Assembly: GCA_026122235.1 (NCBI GenBank) | Contig: JAOCZM010000037.1 | Coordinates: 1,364,001-1,428,000, forward strand | Direction: 5' to 3' | From: Vinca minor | Taxonomy: Eukaryota > Streptophyta > Magnoliopsida > Gentianales > Apocynaceae | DNA length: 64,000 nt | Shown here: positions 45,201-55,268 of the stretch, piece by piece | Position numbering within the stretch: the first letter of the stretch is position 1 | Layout of the letters: every line of letters begins with the position of its first letter | The notes under the pieces: model-generated | The model's input: the letters and a program-made list of their open reading frames with translations, nothing else | Told to the model about the DNA's origin: nothing | Databases searched by the model: none | Translations under genes and position numbers: made by a program

Positions 45201-47932
45201 TGTGTTGAAAATATTCAGGTGAGACAGAAGAGGAGTTTTCAACCAGGCTGGCCAATAATTTGGAGAATCTGATTCTCAAAGAGGGACCAGAGACGGTAAT
45301 TGAGAAAAAATTTACTTTAATCTGGTCGCCATATGTTTCTCCGAAATAAGTGGTTATGCCTTTTCTTATAATTTTTCTGTCGGTAAATGGTTATGCTGTC
45401 TCTGACTATCATGTCGCGTTTCAGATTGCTGCTTTTATCGCTGAGCCTGTTATGGGGGCAGGAGGAGTTATCCCTCCTCCGGCAACCTATTTTGAGAAGG
45501 TCAGTTTCTCTCATGTTAAGATTTTTACTTTTTCGATTGTAAAAACGTGCATTTCATCCCAGAAATATTTTTAAATCTTGTAGCTCCTTTTAAACATGCT
45601 GCATTGAACTTTCTGCAGCAAGATATGTATTCGTGGGTTTGCTTTGTTTGAAAGGTACTTGTCTCATTAGGTAAGATAAGATTATGGAGACTTGATAAGT
45701 CCTTGACTCGATTTAGCTTAGCCAAGTCTCATACTAACGTGCTCTCTCATTCTAGCAGTTTTATTTTAGTATTTCACTTTTTGATATAAACTGATGTAGT
45801 CTATCTTAATTGGCTTGTAAATGCGTTATATTTTGGTATCTTCACTTATTCTTCAGAAAGATTTGTTATAAAGCTTCCAGATGTACTTTATGTCAATCAA
45901 ATTGATTTATTTATAAAGTACTGGGCGTCGCTTGCTTGGTAAATAGAGTTGAAGCGGCATGATTAATGCTAGTTTCCTCATTCCCTTAATATGCAATTCT
46001 CAAAGTTCAGTCAACATTTGCTGACTTTTACTGTTTCGTAAACTTTTTTTTGGGAAAAGATGGGTTAACAAGATTCTTTTTCTTTATAAATTCACAGATT
46101 CAAGCTGTTGTTAAAAAATATGATATTCTATTTATTGCTGATGAGGTCATATGTGCATTTGGAAGGCTTGGAACAATGTTCGGCTGTGACAAGTATAACA
46201 TCAAACCTGATCTTGTCTCAATTGCGAAGGTAAAACTAGAGAATTTGAAGTGAAGGCTTTACCCTGCTGCGTCAAGAAGTAAAATTTTTGTGCTATTTTA
46301 CGTATTGTAGGCCCTTTCTTCTGCATATATGCCAATTGGAGGTGTTCTTGTCAGCCCCGAAATTTCAGATGTCATATATTCACAGAGCAACAAACTTGGT
46401 AATAGGACAAGCTTTTCTAGTAAATATGACAACATTTTGCATTGTCATGTTTTCTTACTCATTTTTCTAATTGTTTGCTAGGCTCTTTTTCGCATGGATT
46501 TACATATTCTGGGCACCCTGTTTCATGTGCTGTTGCATTGGAAGCCCTCAAGATATACAAGTATGAGTTCCTGTCCTTGTGCTTTTTTATTTTGGTGTAA
46601 CGTATTTAGGAAGAGCATCAACGGTAAACAAAAATGACGAAAACTAAGGAGAGGACGACTAACGTGTTAGGAAATTAATTCTTCCGAATTCTAGCACAAG
46701 CAAATCTCAATAAGGAAAGAGAAAAAGGGACAATAAGATTTACGTGGTTCGATCAACGGACCTACCTCCACGGATAAGGCGTGCGCATACTCATTATAAT
46801 GGAGAAACAAGAATACAATGGAGATTACTCCAATCCATTAGCTCTCTCTCGCCTTACTACTGCAAATAATATATAAGACACACACATATATATGAGTAGT
46901 AAACATTTAGCTAAAAGTATTAAGAGTTCACATAATTAGTAATTCATCTAATTACTAATTTTTAACCTAATTGATATCTAATTAGTCATCCTTAAACTAA
47001 GGAGTGAATATGGGCCAAAACCCAACAATCTTAACCCTGACACGTATTCACCCAATCTCCAACTAGTACGCTCCGCGTCTCATATGTTCCACGTCTCGTA
47101 TGCTTATACTCTGCACTTGAACCTTCAAATCAACACGTTGAATGAGGAGGATTTGACTAAGCCTGGTTTAGTCAACTTTGATCAATGGTCAAACACGGTA
47201 ATACCAATAACGGAACAAACTGCTCAACGTTCAAAGTCCACCAAACCCACTCTGGTTTAGGACACTCGATGCACCTCCGTGTCCATGCACCCCAAACATA
47301 CCAGATCAATGATCCACTATTCTAATTCAACGTCTAGATTTAATCATTCTTATTTGCTTGATTTGTATACCAACCACACCAGATTTTTATCTCTGTTAGC
47401 AATACCTATTCTCAACAGAACCCCTGTCGGCAAGTGTGCTCAACCCCTAATGGATCACTCTTCCATCTCTGACGGATCTCTTCCATCTTTGGAAAACATA
47501 CATAAAAATCTTTCCACCGGTGTCAACGGTTTCTAGTGACAATGGCTAGAATTGCACAAAAATCTGAGTTGATAATTGGTCGATCTTTCACCAGAGAGTA
47601 CCACCAAATTCTGGTGTAGCAGCGCTGTGTTCCCACATTGACTTAACCAATCGAAATATCCCGCTTTCGATCATATTCAAGAACCAAAACAACTCATCCT
47701 CTGTTCTGAACCTCGCTCTGATACCAACTGATAAGAAATAAATCCTCTCTCAATTCTAGCCAACATGCAAATATCAACAAGAAGGCAATAAAAGGACACT
47801 AAGATTTACGTAGTTCGGTCAACGGACCTACCTCCAAGGGTAAGGCGAGCGCATACTCTCATTATAATGGAGAAACAAGAATAAAATGGAGATTACTCCA
47901 ATCCATTTGTTCTTCCTCGTCTTACTACTCAA

Positions 47933-47982
<50 letters not shown>

Positions 47983-48149
47983 GAGTAGTAAACATTTAGC
48001 TAAAAGTATTAGCAGTGTTGCAAAACTCGGCCTAGTCGGCCGGTGGCCGCCTAGAAATCCAAAAAATTGGGTCTTCAAAAAAAATTGGTCAAAAGTCCGA
48101 TCTAGTCGGTTAACATTCCGACTAGTCGGTCAAAATTCCGACGAGAAGA

Positions 48150-48197
<48 letters not shown>

Positions 48198-50141
48198 AAA
48201 CGTACCGTGTACACCGGAGAAGAAGAGACAAAGAACGGTGGTGGTTGTCGGAGTCTCGGAGAAGAAGAAGATTCCAGCTTCCCGAAGAAGAAGAAGAAGA
48301 TTCCAGCCTTGGTTTCATCTTTGACCAAGATTCCAGCGGTTGTCGAAGAAGAGGGAGAGGAAAGGAGAGAGAAACGGTGGCGGTTGTCTGTCGGAGAAGA
48401 AGAAGAGGACGGTGGTGACGGGTGAGAAGAGGCCAGAGGGAGGGGGCGCCGCTGGAGAAGTTTTTATATTTTTAGGGTTTTCTTCCTCTAGGGTTACATA
48501 GAAGCTTTTATATACACAGGACTAAACGTGTAATTAAAGTATTAGCACATAAAATCCCATAAAACACTTATGTTACAAACAAGTCCTAAATGGCCTACTT
48601 TATATTTTTAATATTTAATTGGACCAAAAATATAAAAGAAAACATATTTGAGAATGATTAAAATAAAATATTTCAGAAATATAGTAGGATAAATATCTGC
48701 ATTTTAGTCCCTAAACTTTAGGATAATATAATTTTTAAAATTATGTTGTAATTTAGGGTCGCCGACTACTCCCCGACTAGACCGACTAGTCGCTAGTCCC
48801 CTGTCTGCCGACCGACTAGCGACTTTTGCAACACTGAGTATTAGTAGTTCACAAAATTAGTAATTCACCTAATTACTAATTTTTAACCTAATTGATATCT
48901 AATTAGTCATCCGTAAACTAAGGAGAGTGAATATGGGCCAAAACCCAACATAACGAAAGTTCATTAGATTCCCTCCGGCATCCACCACCTGTGGCAACCC
49001 CCCTCCCACCTCCCAAAAAATAATAATAAATAAAAGAAAAAAAAAACTATTTAAGGAGCTCAGCTTGTCAATGGAGTCGCAATAGGCCTCTAATTTTGGT
49101 GATGAGAGACCGACCTATGACACTGCTGGGCACCATTGTCTTCAAAATATGAGGGTAAGGGATTTTCTCTTTTCCCTGGTCACGTATTGCATTCCCATCC
49201 TCTTATTTTATAAATAAAAAGACTTCAATTTCCAATACTGATTTTTTAAAGTGCAAGATTTGATCTGAATTGTTTGAACTCTTTTTGAGTATTTGAACTC
49301 TTTTTGAGTATTTGAGTTTTCCGATTGTATGAAAATGAGAAGGGATTTCAAGAAGCTAAAAGAGGAGTGCGGAAATCATTTCCTAAAACATATTACTGCC
49401 ATTTGCCGAATAATATACTGTGTTGTTAAGCATGTGAAATATGTTTTTTTTAGGGAGAGGAATATTGTTGACCAAGTAAACAAAGTAGCCCCGAAGTTTC
49501 AAGAAGGATTAAAAGCATTTTCTGACAGTCCCATAGTTGGCGAGGTACTACTCTCTCTGCAATTTTGCATCTCAAAGACTGTAAAGAAATAAGAGAGGAT
49601 CTTGTCAGTCTTGCTGATTCATGATTTCAAACTCTGCAGATACGAGGAACTGGATTAATCCTTGCAACAGAGTTTGCTGATAACAAGTCACCTAATGATC
49701 CTTTCCCTCCAGAATGGGGTATGTTCTTGAATCTGCACCATCATATTCTTTTGATACCTCAGATAGTAATCTTGTTCAAAATTTCCTAGACCTTGCAAAT
49801 TGTTTTTCATCTTTCAACTTCCTGTGATGGGTTTGCCAGGAGTTGGCGCGTATTTTGGAGCGCAGTGTGAAAAGCACGGTATGTTGGTCAGGATTGCTGG
49901 TGATATTATAATGATGTCTCCACCTTTTATCATTACTGATGAAGAAGTTGATGAGGTATTGCCCTAATAGCTCTTGTTAATGTTAGTATTAACATCTAAT
50001 TAATAGCCATTTTCTCCCATATTTTAGCTATGTTTTGTTAAAAGCATTTGTATTTCGTGTTTGCAGTTGATAAGTATCTATGGTAAGGCACTAAAGGCTA
50101 CTGAAGAGAGGGTAGCAGAGCTCAAGTCGCATAAGAAATAA
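42292..50141 (+). CDS. GABA-T: Mitochondrial gamma-aminobutyrate transaminase, 18 exons (505 aa)
   Basis: This PLP enzyme transfers the amino group of GABA to pyruvate or glyoxylate, giving succinic semialdehyde in the plant GABA shunt. Splicing by eye gives a continuous 505-residue frame, and all 17 introns are GT..AG. Residues 1-~50 (MMNHLLGSTLRNLNSRAKYV) have basic residues and no acidic ones early on, which fits a mitochondrial transit peptide. Class-III aminotransferase motifs are FTNSGSEANDTQ (157-168), SYHG (193-196), FIADEVICAFGR (PLP-binding Asp301) and DLVSIAK, where Lys330 should form the Schiff base. SFSHGFTYSGHP follows. The length is like other plant pyruvate-type GABA transaminases. 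Tandem ATGs (42292, 42295) make the exact start ambiguous by one codon. I see no frameshift or missing catalytic residue, so it looks functional despite a 2.3-kb LTR element in intron 14. Confidence 0.96.
46665..47027 (-). repeat. LTR 1 (3' LTR) of the intronic element
   Basis: 363 bp from TGTTAGGAAATT to AAACCCAACA. It lacks the hAT insertion and has only a short AT/CA tract where LTR 2 has a long (AT)n run. Confidence 0.88.
48013..48836. mobile_element. Non-autonomous hAT-superfamily element (824 bp) nested in LTR 2
   Basis: The terminal inverted repeats are CAGTGTTGCAAAACTCG at the left and its near-complement CGACTTTTGCAACACTG at the right. A perfect 8-bp target duplication AGTATTAG lies at 48005-48012 and 48837-48844. 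Subterminal regions contain many CTAGTCGG / CCGACTAG motifs. The interior has a (GA)n run and a GAAGAAGA-rich stretch but no transposase, so it depends on an autonomous relative. LTR 1 has the empty site, which confirms the boundaries. Confidence 0.93.
48152..48193. repeat. (GA)n microsatellite
   Basis: About 20 GA units within the hAT element. Apparent open frames here are repeat artefacts. Confidence 0.95.
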
Positions 50142-50300
50142 GTAAAGAATCGAGAAGGATAATCACGAAAAACAAAGAAATAAATTCAGTCCCATTGTAA
50201 AGTCCTTTTAAACTGTTCTGAATTTTCATGGTATGAAAATGCAAATAATATTTGTGCATGGAAGAAATGGAAGCAGCAATATTACTCATGTAGTCCTTTT
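50142..50300 (+). other. GABA-T: 3' untranslated region of the GABA transaminase gene
   Basis: Sequence after the TAA stop. AATAAA at 50179-50184 is a candidate polyadenylation signal, although it is close to the stop. T-rich and TGTA-like elements lie at 50205-50260. The true end is unknown but should precede the MITE at 50363. Confidence 0.5.
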
Positions 50301-50362
50301 TCCATAGTAGTTAAAAGAACCAATAAATAGATATGAGTAGAAAAAGAAGATGAGATGAGAAG

Positions 50363-51361
50363 TAGGGTGTCATGGTTTTAGGGATGGCAATGGGGACGAG
50401 TGAATTGGAGATTCGGACCGGCCCAATCGGATTCCCGATTTCAGTTCGGGGTGGGGATGGGGTTGGTGATGAATTTGGCCCCGCCAGGCGGGTGAAATAA
50501 TATCCCACTCCCATCTTGACCCGGCTTGGCCCGCTTCGTATGACCCGTCTAAAATACTAAATAGAAAGAGCATAAATACCTAAAAAAATAAAATAGACAT
50601 CTAATTTGCAGAATCAAATTCTTTCCGGGATATTTATGTCATTTTTTTCAAGGTTCTATTTGGGGATTTTTTTTAAAAATTCACTATTTTTTTCTAGTCG
50701 AGGTTGAGCCTCCACTTGGACGAAAGTGGAAATTTGGGGAAAAAATTCCCCGCTTTTCCCTAGTTAGGGATGGGCCGGGGATGGGGATACGATGGAAGAG
50801 GCGGGGTTGGGGCTGGAGATAATGGTATCCGCCCCCACCCGGCCCCATTGCCATCCCTACATGGTTCGGGTTTACACATTTTTTAAACCAAACCGAAATA
50901 TTCGGTTTGAAAATTTCGAAACCAATCCAAATCATACAAAATTTCAAAGCGATGCATTCAGTTTGTATCGGTTTTGTTTGACTTGGTTTGGTTCGATTTT
51001 CGGGAGATATAAAATATATTGAGTATAAATTAAAAATTAAACAAAAATTTTATATAATTATTTATCTGCTAAAAATATAAAGAAATAAGACTATTGTTTT
51101 CACAAGTTAAACACAATAATGAAACAAAAATTCTTGATTCTTGAGCTTCAATATAAAGTAAAAATAAAACAATTTTTTATACAATTACCTAGTTACTAAA
51201 AATATAAAGAAATATGTCTATTGTTTTTCACAAGTTAAACACAATCAAAAACAAATTAATGAAATATAAATTCTTGATCTTCATTCTTGAACTTGAAACA
51301 AATGACTGAAAATTATTCTACGATGAAAAAAATAATAATTACAAAAAATAGTTCTTTAATA

Positions 51362-51399
<38 letters not shown>

Positions 51400-51580
51400 G
51401 GTTTGCTTCGGTTTGGATTTTCGGTTTGGATTATAAAAAAATCCAAACCAAACCGAAAGTTCGGTTTTAATTTAGTCCAAACCGAAACCAGTCCAATGCA
51501 CTGCTCAAACCGAAAAATCAGTTTGGATTGATTTAGATCGGTTTGGTTTGGTCAGTTTCGCTTTTTCATGAACACCCCTA
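50363..51580. mobile_element. hAT-type MITE (outer), interrupted by a second MITE
   Basis: Ends are TAGGGTGTCATGG at the left and CATGAACACCCCTA at the right, with perfect 8-bp target duplications ATGAGAAG (50355-50362 and 51581-51588). Arms are rich in AAACCGAA / TTCGGTTTGG in opposite orientations (50880-51000 and 51395-51560). The interior is AT-rich with an (AT)n run at 51365-51398. It carries no coding sequence. The length without the inner MITE is about 730 bp. Confidence 0.9.
50379..50859. mobile_element. hAT-type MITE (inner), inserted in the terminal repeat of the outer MITE
   Basis: 481 bp with inverted termini TAGGGATGGCAATGGGG and CCCCATTGCCATCCCTA. The 8-bp target duplication is CATGGTTT (50371-50378) / CATGGTTC (50860-50867), one base different. 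Subterminal sequence is GC-rich (GGGGATGGGG and complements). No coding sequence. Removing it restores the outer left terminus TAGGGTGTCATGGTT followed by CGGGTTTACAC. Confidence 0.9.
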
Positions 51581-51588
51581 ATGAGAAG

Positions 51589-52489
51589 AGGAAAATCTAT
51601 AATATATAAAATTAGACCAAGTTGGGGTAGAAGGTTGTGGTGATGGCATTTGACATTCTATAGATTAATGGTCCAATGAAAAGCTTACATGTGGCAATGT
51701 AAGCATTGATTACTCTCTAAAATGCAACAACTCATTAGCTAATAACATAAATTGAAGCTTTAGATAGCTATGAAACTCAATATTTAGTCATGGTAGTTTA
51801 GTTATTGCTCATGAGCTATATATAGTTAAGAAATATAGCTATTCTAAGAGATCGAGCAAATAACTTTAGTTAATGCTATTAATTTTAGAGAATTGGAATA
51901 GACTATAGTTATGTAGTATATATTTAATGGATCTCGTTATAAAACTCTTAAACTTCATAACATTTTTAACTCATCAATTTTTATCACCTTTTAATTTTTA
52001 ACTCAAATTAATATTTTTTTTTTTCTGCAGTAAAAAAAAAGAAGAAGATCCTATGATGTTATAAATATCTTTTAACTATTTAATATTATTCTAAACTCTT
52101 AAACTTCATAACCTTTTTAACTCATTAATTTTTATCACCTTTTAAGATTTTATGATGTTATAAATATCTTTAACTATTTAATATTATTCTAAACTCTTAG
52201 ACTTAATAACCTTTTTTAACTCATTAATTTTTATCACTTTTTAAGATCCTATGATGTTATAATAAATTATACACACAATAAATTTAATTTGTGTTAAATG
52301 GAAGGAAAACAAAAGGTCTTCTTAACTTTTGGGGACTCCTCACATTCTTAATTTAAGAAAACTTTTACGATTTCTCCAATTCAAAACTCTCAATTTAACA
52401 AAACTCTTCAAAATCTTATTCAATTAGGGAACTTCAAAGGTCTTCCATTTCCACCATAAAATCCAAATGTGAACCAATTCCTCTCACCA
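51589..52489. other. AT-rich intergenic sequence
   Basis: No gene is seen. It contains the tandem repeat annotated at 51940-52262. Confidence 0.5.
51940..52262. repeat. Imperfect tandem repeat, unit about 99 bp
   Basis: The phrase AAACTCTTA(A/G)ACTT(C/A)ATAAC recurs at about 51943, 52094 and 52192, each followed by TTTTTAACTCAT.AATTTTTATCAC. The first spacing is longer (151 bp) because of an A/T-rich insertion, and the second is about 98-99 bp. Confidence 0.85.
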
Positions 52490-52502
52490 ACATGCATATG
52501 AA

Positions 52503-52724
52503 AAAAATGGGAATCGGGTAGCCCAAGTGGTAAGGCTATCCGGCCACGGGATGGAGGTCCCGTGGTCGATTCCCGTATCTCCCCTTGTGGGGCAAATAAA
52601 TTCTCCTCCTTGTGAGGCTAAATTCCCTCCCCAAGCATGGGGCATGCTACAATCTCCCTATCTAGGGTACTCTCCGCTCTTCCCCTTCGGGGGTAATCGC
52701 CTTCGGGCGTAAAAAAAAGAAAAA
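52503..52724 (+). mobile_element. tRNA-derived SINE with target duplications
   Basis: A Pol III A box TAGCCCAAGTGG (52519-52530) and B box GGTCGATTCCC (52564-52574) are correctly spaced. The 3' end is an A-rich tail (AAAAAAAAGAAAAA). Target duplications ACATGCATATGAA lie at 52490-52502 and 52725-52737. The body contains paired CCCC/GGGG stem-loops (TCCCCTTGTGGGG, CTCCCCAAGCATGGGG, TCCCCTTCGGGGG). Confidence 0.93.
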
Positions 52725-52737
52725 ACATGCATATGAA

Positions 52738-53479
52738 TCTCTAATCTCACCAAAATTAAAAATATTTGCCGTCGATACAATTTTCTTCGATCAACATAAG
52801 TGACAAGAGAATTGGTATGGTTGAAATCTAATTCTTTTCAATTGTTTTTAATATTTTTTTTATGAAATTTATAGAAAAATATTGTGTTGAAATTGAAAAT
52901 TAGTGTTTCAGAAAAATAGTCTATCGAACAAGTGAGTCAAAGTTCCAAATGAAAGACAAGCTTGAATCATTTGCAGGTAAAATTCCTATTTAACATTTTT
53001 AGCTCTCTTTGTTTTTTTTATTTCACCTATCATCGAGAAAAAAAATGATATAATCAACTTGACATTTTGCATGATTTTCAAGGATTGTTTTCTTTCCTCT
53101 AGAATTTTTTACATTATTATAACAGAGTAATAATCTTATTTTTCTCCAAGATATTATCAATGATCAAATAGCTAACATGTATTTGTGGCCTAAATGTGAT
53201 TAAATCTATTAAAGGTCACTTCAGATACAAAATTTATAGATTTGAAACATATTCGTTGACCTTATATAAAACTTACTTTAATTTAAATTATTTATATAAT
53301 GTCTTTTCAAATAAAGTAAGAAAAATCACGCAATGCATAGAGTTCACAACTAGTGGAAAAAATAAAGTAGAGAAAAAAATTCTTGTAGCTGCTTTAGCTT
53401 TCTGTAATAAATCTGCAAAATTAAAAAAAAAAAAAAGAAAAAAAAAAAGGAGAAAAGAACAGTGTCTGTGAACAATAGC
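52738..53479. other. AT-rich intergenic sequence
   Basis: Homopolymer-rich sequence with no supportable gene or element; a long A-rich run lies at 53420-53455. Confidence 0.5.
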
Positions 53480-53489
53480 CTCTTGACTG

Positions 53490-54437
53490 GAATTAATTGC
53501 CAATTTAGTCCTCAACATAATTTCGCGCAACCGATTTCATCCTTTATCATTTTTTAACTTTTGATATCCCCAAATAATTTTCAAACCGCCGATTTGATCA
53601 TTCCGTCCAATAAAACTCCAAAAATCGTCAAAAAGGGACAAGTGGACTAACAGACAGAATTTGAAGAGGAAATTTCGAAAGGCAATTTAGTCAAAACACT
53701 AGTTAAAAGATCTTCTCCAGTGAAATTCAATTCTAGGGTTTCGTTTAAAGTGATTCATCATCATCAAGATACCAAAATATTCAGATTCATACAAAAAAGG
53801 AGAATTTTAAGATACAGAAAGAGATTAACTTCAGAATCAATGGCGGAAATTTCCGATCTTCATCGATTCAAGGATCAATTCACCATTATCGGCATTGAAG
53901 CTTTTGAGTCGTTCCTTTTACTTTTGTTCAGCAACCGGGGTTGTATAGGCTTCGAATCGGTTCATTCTGACCCGAATTTCTTCGTTCATGGCCAAGAAGA
54001 CGATGATGATGAAGACCAATCTGGAAACGAAGGATGATGAGATATTCCGATGACGGCGGGGATTTTGCGATTGGATTGGACTACAGAACTGGAATCATAT
54101 GAAGAAGAAGATGATGGATTTATATTTTATATTTTTTTGGTAAAACCCGTCCGGCGTAATTTTTTTTTGGTAAAAATCGTCCGGCGTAATTGATGAAGAA
54201 GAAGATGATGGTTATAATTTATATTTTTTGGACAGTTTTTCCCTTAGAGGAGAGATAAATTAAATTGTCCGTTATCACACGTCATTATATTTGACGATTT
54301 CTGAGCATTTTTTTGACGGAATGATGTTTTCGGCTGTTTGAAAATATATTGAGGGTGCGAAAAGTTAAAAAAAAATTTGAAAAAGGATGAAATAGGCTGG
54401 CCGAAACTATGTTGATGACCAAAATGACAATTAATTC
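53490..54437. mobile_element. Mutator-like element with long TIRs (Pack-MULE candidate)
   Basis: Terminal inverted repeats of about 190-200 bp begin GAATTAATTG at the left and end CAATTAATTC at the right. Shared phrases across the arms are CAACATA.TTTCG, TTTCATCC, TTTTCAAAC.GCCGA and CATTCCGTC. Perfect 10-bp target duplications CTCTTGACTG lie at 53480-53489 and 54438-54447; 9-11 bp is the Mutator norm. The interior (about 53690-54245) is not transposase. It holds a small gene-like ORF and a GAAGAAGATGATGG...CGTCCGGCGTAATT direct duplication. Confidence 0.9.
53840..54037 (+). CDS. Small ORF carried inside the Mutator-like element (65 aa)
   Basis: The preferred start is the ATG at 53840 (context AATCAATGGCGG, good for plants), giving MAEISDLHRFKDQFTIIGIE, a hydrophobic segment FESFLLLLFSNRGC, and an acidic end HGQEDDDDEDQSGNEG before TGA. 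An upstream in-frame ATG at 53720 would extend it to 105 residues. I do not recognise a family. The position between the TIRs and its non-repetitive, moderate-GC character suggest a captured host 5' gene fragment, possibly with 5' UTR (CTAGGGTTTCG at about 53733). Expression is unknown. Confidence 0.4.
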   Translation: MAEISDLHRFKDQFTIIGIEAFESFLLLLFSNRGCIGFESVHSDPNFFVHGQEDDDDEDQSGNEG

Positions 54438-54447
54438 CTCTTGACTG

Positions 54448-55268
54448 AGGCACATGACATGAACATAAATTATCAATTAGTTTGGCAAAAAGTTGTACTC
54501 GCGCCAAAAAGTTGTCAAAATAGTTGCTAGCGTACCCAGAAAGATATCTAAATAGTTGAATGTAGGCCAAAAAGTACTTCCAAGTTTTATGTTTTAGGAC
54601 TACTTTTCTCTGAGAATAATACCCAAAAGAAGCCATTCTCATGACCTATGACTTCTATTAAATCACCTATGTTGAACTACTGTTTAGAGATTGTTCTTAG
54701 AACGAATATTTCAAAGGTGAAAATCTAACCAATTTTAAAAGCACTTGCATAGCATTTTTATGGTCTTAAATGTTTTGAAAATGGCAAGTTATTATTTTTG
54801 TGGATATTAACAAGTATGTGAATACTTAAAATATATGAACTTCATGCAATAAGACCCAAAGAAACATCTTCTCTAAATAGTTAAACGTAAGTCATTACTC
54901 ACCAATTTTAAGTTTCGGGACTATCTTCCCTAATAATATTATCCAAAGACCCTTATCTTCATGACCTATGACTTCTAAAACATAACTACGTTGTACAAAT
55001 TTTTGGAATGAAGCGACGAAGTAGGATAACCTCGGGCGACACAACAGTTCCAGTTGAGCTTCCCACATGTATACAAGATGGATGACTAAACGAACCCTGC
55101 TGTGGGAGGATGGAACACGAAATCCTTCTTGGTGATTGTGAATCCACCAATTTACAATAGGCAAGGGGGAGGAGGATTATGAGGATCTGGAGATCCAAGA
55201 ACTTGAACTGACTAGATTCCTGCAGATTCGAAATGGACGATCCTTAGGGGCCCAATTGAAAGACAAAG
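54448..55268. other. Unassigned sequence with a diverged ~105-bp direct repeat
   Basis: 54530-54655 and 54870-54980 share AAATAGTT.AA.GTA, GGGACTA / GGACTACTTT, and a 3' end CATGACCTATGACTTCTA. They are about 325 bp apart. 54980-55268, continuing after S5 at 56799-56897, has an unbroken frame of unclear origin around the S5 insertion (EIQELELTRFLQIRNGRSLG). It may be an old retroelement relic, but I could not assign it. Confidence 0.4.

Larger units (their letters stand above)
46665..48950 (-). mobile_element. Small non-autonomous LTR element (TRIM-like) in intron 14 of the GABA transaminase gene
   Basis: LTRs at 46665-47027 and 47729-48950 (about 390 bp without a nested hAT) flank a 701-bp non-coding interior. 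Perfect target duplications TAACG lie at 46660-46664 and 48951-48955. GCTCTGATACCA (47716-47727), the complement of a tRNA-Met primer-binding site, adjoins the right LTR, so the element reads on -, opposite to the gene. No gag or pol sequence is seen. The LTRs share TACGT.GTTCG.TCAACGGACC and CATTATAATGGAGAAACAAG. Its size without the hAT (~1.45 kb) is close to TRIM/SMART-type elements but somewhat larger. Confidence 0.9.
47729..48950 (-). repeat. LTR 2 (5' LTR) of the intronic element, split by a hAT element
   Basis: It starts TGATAAGAAATAAATCC and ends AAACCCAACA. It holds the hAT element 48013-48836 and a (AT)n run at about 47936-47980. Confidence 0.88.
42292..50141 (+). other. GABA-T: Exon map of the GABA transaminase gene
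   Basis: Coding exons: 42292-42327, 42976-43094, 43183-43267, 43356-43428, 44175-44272, 44359-44451, 44776-44849, 44922-44960, 45040-45128, 45219-45295, 45425-45499, 46098-46229, 46311-46398, 46482-46560, 49454-49544, 49640-49718, 49840-49955, 50067-50141. They total 1518 nt including TAA, and each junction keeps the frame of the protein family. Exon 1 is the least certain: it has little conservation, and its donor (GTACAG) was chosen because it keeps phase with exon 2. Introns are AT/T-rich. Intron 14 (46561-49453) would be about 600 bp without its transposon. Confidence 0.88.

Noticed and set aside
48122..48425. Open frames of 62-72 codons on both strands as genes
   Set aside because: They come from the (GA)n run and GAA-rich tract inside a hAT element and encode simple Ser-Leu or Glu-Lys repeats.
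52508..52580. The tRNA-like head of the SINE as a functional tRNA gene
   Set aside because: The A and B boxes are present but the segment continues into a SINE body with an A-tail and target duplications, and I cannot fold a proper cloverleaf from it.
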